From the NCBI GenBank assembly GCA_032718475.1, contig JAUCBJ010006368.1:1-29116 (forward strand): 29,116 nucleotides of DNA, written 5' to 3'. The notes under the pieces were generated by a model. It did no database searches. It had not been told where the DNA came from and worked only from the letters and a program-made list of their open reading frames with translations. The translations under genes were made by a program, and so were the position numbers. Positions 19,132 to 28,396 of the stretch are shown piece by piece. How positions within the stretch are numbered: position 1 is the stretch's first letter; every line of letters begins with the position of its first letter. This DNA is from Nemertoderma westbladi. Taxonomy: Eukaryota > Xenacoelomorpha > Nemertodermatida > Nemertodermatidae.

Positions 19132-20346
19132 CTAGAATCCGTATTGCGGCCGCATAAACTTCTGTAGTTTATTGGCGCCAACCTGGACCCGTAGTTGTTG
19201 TTTGGCGGTGTACCGTCTCACCGCCATCATATCCCGTCTCCATCGTCGCATGGAGACCTCGGTGGGTCCGGAGGCCCCCCAACCCAGCGCGCGGTATCGC
19301 TTCACCAAGGTCGCGATCAGCGGCTTCTGCGATGCGACCCGGTGGCTGTTGTCCCCTGAACGCGGCGGGAGGTTCTGTTTGTAGTAGCGGGCTAGTTCGC
19401 GATGGGCGATCGTGGATCCGGACGGTAGGATCAGATGGAATCCGTCGTCCGTGGGTTTAATATCGTCCGAGGATGAACCTTCCGTCTCATCCGTGTAGTC
19501 GTAGAAATCGGCGTAGTTGAGGCACGACTTGGCGTCGTAGCGAACGCGCGCGTGCTGCTTGTCTCGACAGTGCGTCCGCACGGCCTGGACGGAGCGGAAC
19601 GTCCGACCGCACCACGGACACTCCCGTCCGACGCCGAGTTTATACCCGAGGAAGACGAGGATTCCCTCGAGATCGACGAGGAACTCGGGGTCCGGCACGT
19701 AGAACCCGTGGACCCGCGACATGTGGACGCAGTTGGAGGCGATGTCCGCCGAAGCTTCGGTGCAGAAGAGACAGCGAGTAGGTGGGATGGCGGAATCGTC
19801 GTCCTCCTCGTCCGAACAATCTTCCCAAGAACCGTCGGAATCTTCAGCATCAACGTCAACAACATCTTCCACATGTCGTGTATCTTTAACAGTAACAAAT
19901 GATAGTTTATTGACAGCTTGCGCGAGCGCATTGTTATAAGCGTCCTTCTCTTCCGTGTTGTCCATGGATTCCTTCTCTCTTCGCTTAGCAACCTCAACCT
20001 CCGCCTCCATGTAGGCTCTCCTCATCGCTCCTTCCTCGTTTTCAATGTGTTTCTTCGAACGCACGTGATTCTCATACGAATTCTGGGAAGCAAATTTCTT
20101 TCCCGAGCAGATGATGCAAACCAAGTGGATGGAATCCGAGGGTTTCTCTACCATTCCCGAGGTCTGATTGGCCACTCCCGAGGCGGCTACCATGGTGACG
20201 CGTTCATTGAATTCGTCCAGAGAGACCGGAAGTAGTTGGGCCACTCTGCGCTTCAGGTTGTACCGATGCCAGTCGGTTTTATAATGGTCGCGTTGGAGAC
20301 CATTTGTTATAAAGGAAACGCGGCAGGCAACACACGTCATAGGCAT
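19132..20346 (-). CDS. ZNF622: ZNF622/REI1-like cytoplasmic 60S biogenesis factor, intronless
   Basis: 404 aa, ATG at 20344-20346, uninterrupted to the stop at 19132. The REI1 family helps the last cytoplasmic steps of 60S ribosomal subunit maturation and recycling of export factors. The four family fingers are all intact: Cys5/Cys8/His21/His27, Cys77/Cys80/His94/His100, Cys192/Cys195/His208/His213 and Cys243/Cys246/His259/His265. An acidic linker lies at about 160-185 (DSDGSWEDCSDEEDDD). Conserved marks include HYKTDWHRYNLKRRVA near the start, LILPSGSTIAHRELARYYKQ at about 305-324 and YRALGW at 351-356. The length lies between yeast Rei1 (about 390) and human ZNF622 (about 480). The vertebrate gene has several introns; one exon here suggests a retrocopy or intron loss. 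The intact frame and ligands suggest selection or recent origin. It is GC-richer than its surroundings. Confidence 0.93.
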   Translation of the reverse strand: MPMTCVACRVSFITNGLQRDHYKTDWHRYNLKRRVAQLLPVSLDEFNERVTMVAASGVANQTSGMVEKPSDSIHLVCIICSGKKFASQNSYENHVRSKKHIENEEGAMRRAYMEAEVEVAKRREKESMDNTEEKDAYNNALAQAVNKLSFVTVKDTRHVEDVVDVDAEDSDGSWEDCSDEEDDDSAIPPTRCLFCTEASADIASNCVHMSRVHGFYVPDPEFLVDLEGILVFLGYKLGVGRECPWCGRTFRSVQAVRTHCRDKQHARVRYDAKSCLNYADFYDYTDETEGSSSDDIKPTDDGFHLILPSGSTIAHRELARYYKQNLPPRSGDNSHRVASQKPLIATLVKRYRALGWGASGPTEVSMRRWRRDMMAVRRYTAKQQLRVQVGANKLQKFMRPQYGF

Positions 20347-21392
20347 TGTTCAGTTGTAGTTTCAATATAGAAATCTCTGATTACTGGCTGACTGGATTAT
20401 AATTTAGCCAATGTGCAATATAAACACAGAAATAAACTAGGCCAACTAACAGACTCTCTTGCTCTCAGTCAGCAACTGGCAGACTTGGCCTCACGCGTCA
20501 CGCCTAACAGGGATTCTGGTATTGATTATATTCAGATATTTGTGATCATCTATCTGATTAACTTGATCCAACATATAGTTTTTATATTTATATATATACT
20601 TTACTGATGTTTTATTCCGTTTTTACGTTTTATCATTTTAAACCTTTCATACTTTTTAAATTTTTACATTGTCCTGTTTGCACTTTACCTCTATTCATAT
20701 ACTTATTTGTTCCTCATGGTTGTATTCCGTTTTTCATTATTTTTTAATAATTATAATTAAATCTATGGTTGTTATCTTCCATTATATTAACCTCCTTTGT
20801 CTTTATGCTTGTATTTAGTTTTTCATTTCATTTTTTAAATTGGTGTATAGGCCTATGATGTCTTGTATTTATTGTTCAATCTTGCTTTTAATCATAATTT
20901 CACTTATTTTTATTGTTAATTTTACTATCACAATCATGCGGATTACATTAGATTACACATATCACTAGGATACTATTTAGGCCTACTTAATTAGTTTCAG
21001 TTTCACTATGCAGTTTAATTATTGGTTTTTAATTACTTTGTTATACGGGTACCACAAGCTGATTAGCTTTCTAAGCCCTAAACTATTAAACATATTTAAA
21101 AGCAAAATAGATAGGCCTAATACTGTAATACAGTAATATTCCTACTACAGTATTAATGGTGTAGGCCTTGTGAAATGCTGTCGGATGAATTCGGATCCAC
21201 ACCATAATATTGTACATCGATCTATCTTGTGTTTGTTATTATGTTGGTGTTGTGTTGGGTCTATCGGTCTATCGCTCCTTATTATGTTGAAATGAAATCA
21301 ATCTATCAATCAATCTGTAATGCACAATATAGCAGTACTGCTATATCAGTATACTGCAATAAACTGGTATACTGAATACTGATATAATTTCT
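20347..21392. other. AT-rich intergenic stretch, no gene seen
   Basis: Upstream side of the ZNF622-like gene. It contains T-rich runs, several AGGCCTA motifs and TACTGCAGTA-like palindromes near 21330-21380. No exon with consensus splice sites or recognisable domain was found. Confidence 0.4.
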
Positions 21393-23050
21393 AGGGTATA
21401 TCTTTTGCGTAGAGGTATAGCCTACATAGAGGCTTCATGTAGGTATGTGTAGCCTACATGTAGATGCACGTGTAGGGTGAATGTAGGTAGGTGTAGTCCC
21501 ATAGATATTAATGTAATTTATGTGTCAACTTGCAGTAACGTGATACACGGTCGTCAATCAGGATGTATGGCAATAATCTCTGATCTCCACGGTACAATAC
21601 GGTACATCAACATGCAGACCTGCCTGCTGTCAGACAACAGGTTTTACTGCATACTGCAGTACTGTATAAATATCAAACATCGCGTTCTGATTATACTAAA
21701 GTCCCTTACTCGTCATAAATATTATGCCCTAATAAATTTGAGTATGCTAACGCCACGAAAGGCATCGTTCCATTACATTAACTCGTTCTGATTTATATGT
21801 TTATTGAGTAAGAGTAACCTAAACAATAACAGCCATCATCGCGGGGACTATAGTCTACCAGAAACCCTGACCCCCCTCTGCCCCTCTTTATCTGTTTATC
21901 AACCATACATCCATGGGACTTGAACAGTACTTCAGCATTGAAATGTTTTGGACGTTTTATTTTGAAAGTAAAAATATAGAAGTCTGGAAGTTTTGTTTGT
22001 TTTAATTTTTCAGGCAGTCACATTCCACCAACCAGCAACAGTCCCATCCCTTCCCACTATCCCGCGGACCACCACACTGTTTCATTATAAAGTATTCCCA
22101 TCTCGATGATGGGAATTAATCAGTAATCCGATGGGATTCAAATCCCATCTCGAAGTAACAGCAAAACAATAACACGAAAGTCAATAGCTTTACAGTTATA
22201 TTTGATTGCATTGAAAGTTAATAGAAAGAAGAAGTTAAATTGCATATCCATTAAAATATCATATGAAATTGATACGGCAGTTTAGTAGATTAAAACGGCC
22301 ACAGCAAGATTTATAAAATGAAAAATAAGTAAAATCAGCACAGCACACAATATTATCAATATAGACATTGAAGACAATTTAATAAACAAATACTATAAAA
22401 AAATATCTACTAACAATCAATACATGATATATATATAATATATATACATCGGCGACTACCATCGCCACTCTGGTTCAATCAGTCAGTCCGGTATCATTGT
22501 TAGCGTTTTGTTGAATTACCCACTCATCCTCAGACCCTCATGGACACCGACGACGAGCTCTAACCCTAACCGTTAGTCGATTCCTCCTTGACTGGAAACA
22601 TCAGGTTCGGGCCGTTCGGCCCATACAAAGTCATTAGCCTCCATGCCTGAACCCGCAGGATCATAAGATCTACAGTATGTATCGGTATATCGTTCAGTCG
22701 TTTTTTCCTTTGTCAGTACTGTAGTATTGATAGGCTCCGTCTCGTGGGTATTCAGGGGACCCCCATTCGACGTATTCGCATCTCCTCCTGGTTGTTTCGG
22801 GTACCACCGCCCGCCATATGCGCATCTCTTCGTAGTTGTTCCGGGTACCACCCCCGTTCGCCGCATTCGCATCTCATCGAGGAAGTTCGGGTCCGGGTAC
22901 CCCGTGTAGGCCTATTCATTCATCATTGTTGTTTTTAAAGACCTACCTACACCTACCTACATTCACCCTACACGTGCATCTACATGTAGGCTACACATAC
23001 CTACATGTAGCCTCTATGTAGGCTATACCTCTACGCAAAAGAGTGACCCT
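21393..23050. mobile_element. Non-autonomous DNA transposon, about 100-bp inverted ends, 7-bp target duplication
   Basis: The left end begins AGGGTATATCTTTTGCGTAG and continues to about 21500. The right end (about 22940-23050) is its reverse complement, nearly perfect from CTTTTGCGTAGAGG inward, including GCCTACATGTAGATGCACGT. The direct repeat AATTTCT flanks it at 21386-21392 and 23051-23057. The interior (1.4 kb) has no transposase. It includes a roughly 45-52-bp tandem block at about 22765-22900 (GGGTACCACC, GCATCTC). The right end lies only about 100 bp from the next element. Superfamily unassigned: seven bp is close to P or hAT sizes but does not decide. Confidence 0.8.
22765..22905. repeat. 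Short tandem repeat inside the transposon (about 3 units)
   Basis: Three diverged units share ATTCGCATCTC (or ATGCGCATCTC) followed about 20 bp later by CGGGTACCACC or CGGGTACCCC. The overlapping short frames on both strands arise from this repeat and are not supported as genes. Confidence 0.6.
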
Positions 23051-23155
23051 AATTTCTAAAATAATCGACGTACAGACGTACTGCCGTACCTGTGTGGTGT
23101 GATATATTAAGAATGACACCGTGGCATACCTGGACATAGATCGTAACGTAAACAT

Positions 23156-23450
23156 CCCTGCAAACAATTTAACGTTCAAATGGCGTTGAAAAACGAAAAA
23201 TTTATAACAAATAAACGCTAGAATCTGACGTTAGTAAAAGTAGATCGAACGTTCGTTTGGCCGCTTTTGTGACGTTAAAATTTCCCCAAAAACAACGTTG
23301 AATTTTACGTCAAATTTATATATTCCAACGTTATCTTTAACCGTTGAATTTGCAGTATATTAATCGTTAAACCAACTTCAGTTAATCAACAAAACTGACG
23401 TTAGATATCCATATTCCAACGTTTATTTAATCAGGGATTTTCAGTTTTTC
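23156..23450. repeat. Left subterminal zone with AACGTT-like motifs
   Basis: About eleven motifs such as TTAACGTTC, TGACGTTAG, GAACGTTCG, CAACGTTG, CCAACGTTATC and CCAACGTTT in under 300 bp. The mirrored zone at the other end has the same density. In known transposons such repeats bind transposase; that role is inferred here. Confidence 0.65.
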
Positions 23451-23595
23451 AGGCCACTAGGTAAATCTCACGTTACCTTACGTTGTACATTGCACATTAT
23501 AATTATCTCATCAGCATTATTAATACAACATATAGGCCTATAATATTTTATGTGAATTATAAATGAATGGAAACTTTATGTTTGAAACTTATTCA

Positions 23596-23605
23596 TTTAT
23601 TTATT
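23596..23605 (-). terminator. Polyadenylation signals AATAAA for the five-exon gene
   Basis: On the minus strand two overlapping AATAAA hexamers (plus-strand TTTATT at 23596 and 23600) lie about 105 nt past the stop codon of the five-exon gene at 23708. This is a plausible distance for its 3' end formation. Confidence 0.45.
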
Positions 23606-23707
23606 TACATTATAAATGAAATTATTACAAAATTATCAGATAGTTAGTTGACAGCACAGATACAGTCTATAGTTCGCATTGGCAAAAATAAGTCTTACTG
23701 AAACAAA

Positions 23708-26700
23708 TTACAAGTCCACATCCGCATCGTCACCATCATCGTCCTCATTATCGCTAATTATCGATCCCGCGTCGTCTTTGCTGCATCGTTCTTTCGGTTT
23801 TCCGCGTGCCACACTAAAAAAAACAAAATAATTAATTAATCAACCAATTTACTGTAAACAAATTCCTGTTTAATAATAATGTAATAACGTAAGTAAGTAC
23901 TGTATGTATATTGTATGTATTCAGCACCGCAAATTTATTAATTACTTGCAATTTAATGCAATGGAGATAAACAGTTTCAGAGCGTAATATTATAGAAGAA
24001 TGGATGCCATAATGTAGGCCTACAGTACTAACCCAATCCCCCATAATGTAGGCCTAAAGTACTAACCAAATCCCCCATAATGTAGGCCTACAGTACTAAC
24101 ACAATCCCCCATAATGTAGGCCTACAGTACTAACCCAATCCCCCATAATGTAGGCCTACAGTACTAACCCAATCCCCCATAATGTAGGCCTACAGTACTA
24201 ACCAAATCCCCCATAATGTAGGCCTACATTACTAACCAAATCCCCCATAATGTAGGCCTACAGTACTAACCCAATCCCCCATAATGTAGGCCTTCAGTAC
24301 TAACCAAATCCCCCATAATGTAGGCCTACAGTACTAACCAAATCCTCCATAATGTAGGCCTACAGTACTAACCAAATCCCAAATAATGTAGGCCTACACT
24401 ACTAACCCAATCCCCCATAATGTAGGCCTTCAGTACTAACCAAATCCCCCATAATGTAGGCCTACAGTACTAACCCAATCCCCCATAATGTAGGCCTACA
24501 GTACTAACCAAATCCCAAATAATGTAGGCCTACACTACTAACCCAATCCCCCATAATGTAGGCCTACACTACTAACCCAATCCCCCATAATGTAGGCCTT
24601 CAGTACTAACCAAATCCCCCATAATGTAGGCCTACAGTACTAACCAAATCCCCCATAATGTAGGCCTACAGTACTAACCAAATCCCCCATAATGTAGGCC
24701 TACAGTACTAACCTAATCCCCCATAATGTAGGCCTACAGTACTAACCAAATCCCAAATAATGTAGGCCTACACTACTAACCCAATCCCCCATAATGTAGG
24801 CCTACAGTACTAACCAAATCCCAAATAATGTAGGCCTACAGTACTAACCCAATCCCCCATAATGTAGGCCTACAGTACTAACCAAATCCTAACTCATCTT
24901 AACCCTATCCCAATTATTACTCCACGCTCACACTACTACCCCAACCCCTTTCTGAAACCTAAACCAGCGTGAACCCTAACCAAACCTAACCCACCCCTGA
25001 CCCAACTCAACAACAGTATTCATTGAATTAATAAAACGATTTCATTTAATTACAGTAATACTTACTAATTATCCCCTCCAGGTCTATTGCTTGCCTGCCG
25101 AAAAAACACCGATATAGCGCCATCCACCGCACCATCTTCAAAATCGTTGAGAAGAACAGCTCCTATAATACAAAATAATCATATATTTATAACAGATATC
25201 AATATTATGATTAAATCATATTTATTAAATATGATTTATAACAAAAATTTAAATCTTCCCTACACAGTATTAATTGGTACAATAGTATGATATTAATAGT
25301 AGGCCTATGCATATAGTTTATAGCAAAATAATGGTTAAACAACGGACGCAACCCCCCCCCCCCCCCCCCCCCATATCTAACGATTACAAGAAATAACATT
25401 ACACCCGTGCATACAGTACCGATTAGAACCGACTTTACAGCAATTTAATTTCAAAGTAATTTCCATGATATTAATAATTAATAATAATATTGCATTTAAA
25501 AAAGATAGCGCTGGCTGATGGTATCCATGGTTTACTTAATATTCTAGAATATTATAATATCATATAAAATTTTTTTGTCTTCTTTACACTCGCTCACTTC
25601 GTTCGTTCTTGTAACAAACCACTTGGTTCCACACAATTTAAGCGCTACATATTTACAGACATGTATGTAAATATTTATTACAGTATTTACTTTACAATTA
25701 GTCTAAAAGTACAATAAACCATTTACGCTGCAACTTACGTGAAACTCCAATTCTTGGGTTTGAAACTGGCCGGTCAGAAATAGTCGCTGAGCGATCGAAC
25801 ATGGCTTGATGAGATTGACGGTCAATGATAATGGGTTGCGAGTGTGGGCGGTCGACACTGGGCTGTGGATGTGGACGGCCAACTACCGTGGGATGTGAAT
25901 GTGGACGGTCCAAAGTAGTGGACGATTGCGAAAAATCGAATGAGACCGGGACAGGTTGCGGGGCCAATGTGGATGGGGAGAAAGCGCGCCGAGAGCGTTC
26001 TTCATTGGAAAGTAGAGAGATGCTACGTGGTTCTAGTTGTCCAATATTCAGTATTGAATTTGATTCACACTGCAAGTATTCATCACTTGGTAATTGCGAA
26101 AACTCAAGATCCTGTTGCACCACCGGCGGTGCAAGCGATGTTACATAAGGATACTCAGGAATTGCAGGAATGTTTCTGAAACCAATAACAGTAAATTCGG
26201 ATGCTCGTGTCATATATAAAGTTTACATTAAAATTATTTTATTCCAAAATTGTAACATTACTCAACGCCGTTAGTATTAACAGCGAGTTGTTATTTAGCA
26301 CTTTACAACTTTAGAGGACATTACAGCATTGTATTGGCCTGTACATTTAGTATTGTATTTGGTGTTATTGTTTACGTGGTAACCATGACGGCGTTAAGTA
26401 ATGTCCCCCTAGTGGACATTACTTAACGCCGTCATGGGTTACCACGTAAACAATAGGTGGAAATTTGTCTGACAGCCAGATAGGCCTACTGCATTACCTA
26501 CCGGTAGGCGGGGTATAGCTATTAATAACCAGTAGGGCCTAGCTATATTATTATAACATGGCTCCAAACGCCACCATAAATATAAGCTAACTTATTTATA
26601 ACATAATTTATGTCATTTTTACAATTATTTATACAGCAACTAATATAATTTGTGCAGTTTCTATCACTTATAATGTATATGTACAATCATTTCGTAATGT

Positions 26701-27497
26701 TAAAATTTTGGAATAAAACTACATACATACTTGTTGCAAAGTACTTTACAGTGTTCTGATCCTCGTGGCTTTATTTTCACTCACTCACTAACGTTCGTTC
26801 GTGTAACAAAGCCACTCGGATCATCACATTGTAAAGTGCTACTTTACACACAAGTATGTAAATAGTTATTACATAATAATTCTAATGTACTGTACTAATT
26901 ATTGGTAATGAGAACAATAATAAGATATAAATTTTACCTGCTGCTGCTAGTGCACTGAATGTCCTGTCGAACTCCAGCTGTTTCTTCATCCATAGTATCA
27001 CTCTCATTTCCAACCGCAACCCGTTTCTTTCCTCTGAATCGTGTTGCGATACCAATGGAATACCCATCTTGATCGCTAGCACTTGCAATGTCCGAACCCT
27101 CACAGACAACGCGCTCCTCTATTGCCTTAGCTGCCAATAGATCATCTGAAAAATATTATTAACATTGAAATTTAGTCTACAGTAATGTAATAATTATTAT
27201 TTGATTTAATAATTATTAGATTGTTAGATATTCATATACGATGATCCTATCTAATTATCAGAATACTACCGTTAAAATACCTTTGCATGAGTTTCGAATA
27301 AATGTGCAAGGCCAAGATCCCCATTGCCCAACTGCAGTGTCACCAGCACGTAACGACTCCCTCAGCGCCTTGGATGCAAGTTTAGTGTTTATGGGATATG
27401 CTGATGTAAGTCCATCGGCCGACAACCATCCACTACATATTGTTGCAACTTCCTCAACGCCATCCGGGCCCGTGAAGATGACAACACAATAAGCCAT
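23708..27497 (-). CDS. Five-exon gene of unknown function inside the 5.1-kb element (354 aa)
   Basis: Exons on the minus strand: 27497-27281, 27145-26938, 26175-25739, 25162-25066, 23813-23708. Each intron begins GT (GTATTT, GTAAAA, GTAAGT, GTAAGT) and ends AG after a T-rich tract. All four junction phases match, giving 1,065 nt from ATG to TAA. Residues 1-72 hold a compact N-terminal region (MAYCVVIFTGPDG, WLSADG, WGSWPCTFI). Then come a basic patch RFRGKKR at about 110, a Pro/Ser-rich middle with repeated DRPHSxP-type units (exon 3), and an acidic tail DNEDDDGDDADVDL. The N-terminal pattern faintly recalls proteins carrying the DUF4806 domain; I am not sure of this. No DDE motif is present. 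A nuclear, DNA- or protein-binding accessory role is only inferred. Confidence 0.72.
24007..24893. repeat. 34-bp minisatellite in the last intron of the five-exon gene
   Basis: About 26 units, each made of ATAATGTAGGCCTACAGTAC and TAACCCAATCCCCC with small variants (CCAAATCCC, AAATAATG, CACTACTAACC). It contains the palindrome GTAGGCCTAC, so each unit can form a short hairpin. It lies between exons 4 and 5 and accounts for most of that 1.25-kb intron. Confidence 0.97.
25352..25372. repeat. Poly-C tract (21 C)
   Basis: A homopolymer of 21 C in intron 3 of the five-exon gene, preceded by GGACGCAA. The poly-C end of the 8411-9298 element is preceded by a related GACGCCAACACCCCA, so this could be a solo end of that family, but the match is short. 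Length is likely to vary and to be error-prone in sequencing. Confidence 0.8.
25575..25685. repeat. Intronic repeat, partial copy of the 26726-26861 hairpin element
   Basis: Shares CACTCGCTCACTTCGTTCGTTC, a CCACTTGG block and GTATGTAAATATTTATTAC with 26780-26875 (CACTCACTCACTAACGTTCG, CCACTCGG, GTATGTAAATAGTTATTAC). Its own left arm is badly decayed. It lies in intron 3, just beside the donor of exon 3. Confidence 0.5.
26239..26716. repeat. Nested palindromic element in intron 2
   Basis: The outer arms TTATTCCAAAATTGTAACAT (26239) and TAATGTTAAAATTTTGGAAT (26695) are inverted. Inside is a near-perfect hairpin at 26367-26454 with arms of about 40 nt (ATTGTTTACGTGGTAACC and so on) and a 7-nt loop, with a single-base bulge. 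The string ACATTACTYAACGCCGT occurs three times in the block. It is probably a MITE that inserted in the intron. Confidence 0.65.
26726..26861. repeat. Hairpin MITE-like element in intron 2
   Basis: The arms, of about 50 nt each, begin ACATACTTGT and end ACAAGTATGT. They pair AAGTACTTTACAGTG with CATTGTAAAGTGCTACTTT and TCCTCGTGGCTTT with AAAGCCACTCGGA. The short loop contains CACTCACTCACTAACG. It ends about 77 bp from the exon 2 donor (26938) of the minus-strand gene. Confidence 0.6.
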
Positions 27498-27984
27498 ATG
27501 TACAGAATATATACAGAATATCGTATATAAACAGAATATCGAAATATTACAGTTAGTTCAGGTTTACCAATCAGACAGCAATTTAATTAATGTATTACAA
27601 AAATTTAAGGAAATAAAAAAAACAATAAAACTGTTAATGCAATAATATCCATCACAGTTCAGTACCTACTTGTATTGCATGCATATATGTTCTTTAGGTA
27701 AGTAGATGCATTTACTAATAATGTGAATAATAATAATAGTGTGAATACAGTAAACATTATACTGTAATATGCAAATTTACTCAAATCCTATAATATAATA
27801 ATACACAATGAGATGGCAGTGTGAGTCAGAATAATACTGACAAATATAGTGTAAGCAACCAATCAGAAGCAATATATTATAACACCATAGGCAGGTATTG
27901 TGTTGTTGGGCAGTGTGTCTACTGTAATATCCATCCACATGGGAATGTATCATGGCGTCTCCTGTCTGGCACATTGTAGAACTA

Positions 27985-28272
27985 CAATATGAACGTTATT
28001 TCACTTAAAAATAACGTTGATAATTAACGTTTATAATTAAACTTGGAATTAACGTTGCTATCGAACGTCATCACACATTGAGAGATCGATGAAAATTAAC
28101 GTTCGAATTTTACGCTGAATTAACGACTATGATTGGTTTATTTTAAACATGTAATTTTTCTAGCATATTGGAACGTTAATCAAACGTTGAACAATATGTT
28201 ATTTATTCATGTGATTTTCCAACTTAATCCACACCTATATTAACGTAAATTTAACGTACCATGTTTGCAGGG
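27985..28272. repeat. Right subterminal zone with AACGTT-like motifs
   Basis: About eleven motifs such as GAACGTTATT, ATAACGTTG, ATTAACGTT, GAACGTCATC, GGAACGTTAATC, AAACGTTGAAC and TTAACGTACC before the terminal GTTTGCAGGG. It mirrors the left zone in motif content, but the two zones do not align as a long continuous inverted repeat. Confidence 0.65.
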
Positions 28273-28274
28273 AT

Positions 28275-28396
28275 ATGGCGTAGGGACATACTGAGAAATA
28301 ATGTCGCACTGTATGGCATACATTTGGTATTTTTATTCGATATTTGTTTTCTTCATTATAATTCTGTTATTTAAATCGCGATTAAATTAATTACTA
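28275..28396. other. Short spacer between two elements
   Basis: AT-rich with no gene. It contains ATCGCGATTAAATTAATT near 28376; a similar inverted string (TTGATTAAATCGCGAT) closes the window at 29101-29116. Confidence 0.35.

Larger units (their letters stand above)
23154..28274. mobile_element. 5.1-kb transposon-like element with CCCTGCAAAC ends, enclosing a spliced gene
   Basis: CCCTGCAAAC at 23156-23165 is the exact complement of GTTTGCAGGG at 28263-28272, and both are flanked by AT (23154-23155, 28273-28274). AT is a possible 2-bp target duplication, or it may be part of a longer palindromic end. About 300 bp next to each end are filled with AACGTT, GACGTTA, CAACGTT, TTAACG and similar motifs, roughly ten on each side, like subterminal transposase-binding repeats. 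The interior holds a five-exon minus-strand gene, a 34-bp minisatellite, a poly-C tract and several hairpins. No transposase motif was found, so it is probably mobilised in trans. Confidence 0.65.

Noticed and set aside
19552-20235. Several frames on the plus strand and a second minus frame opposite ZNF622
   Set aside because: Shadows of the GC-rich ZNF622-like coding sequence.
24007-24893. CRISPR-like array
   Set aside because: Tandem 34-bp units without spacers; a minisatellite within an intron.
25825-26179. Plus-strand frames opposite exon 3
   Set aside because: Shadows of the repetitive minus-strand exon; the spliced minus gene explains the composition.
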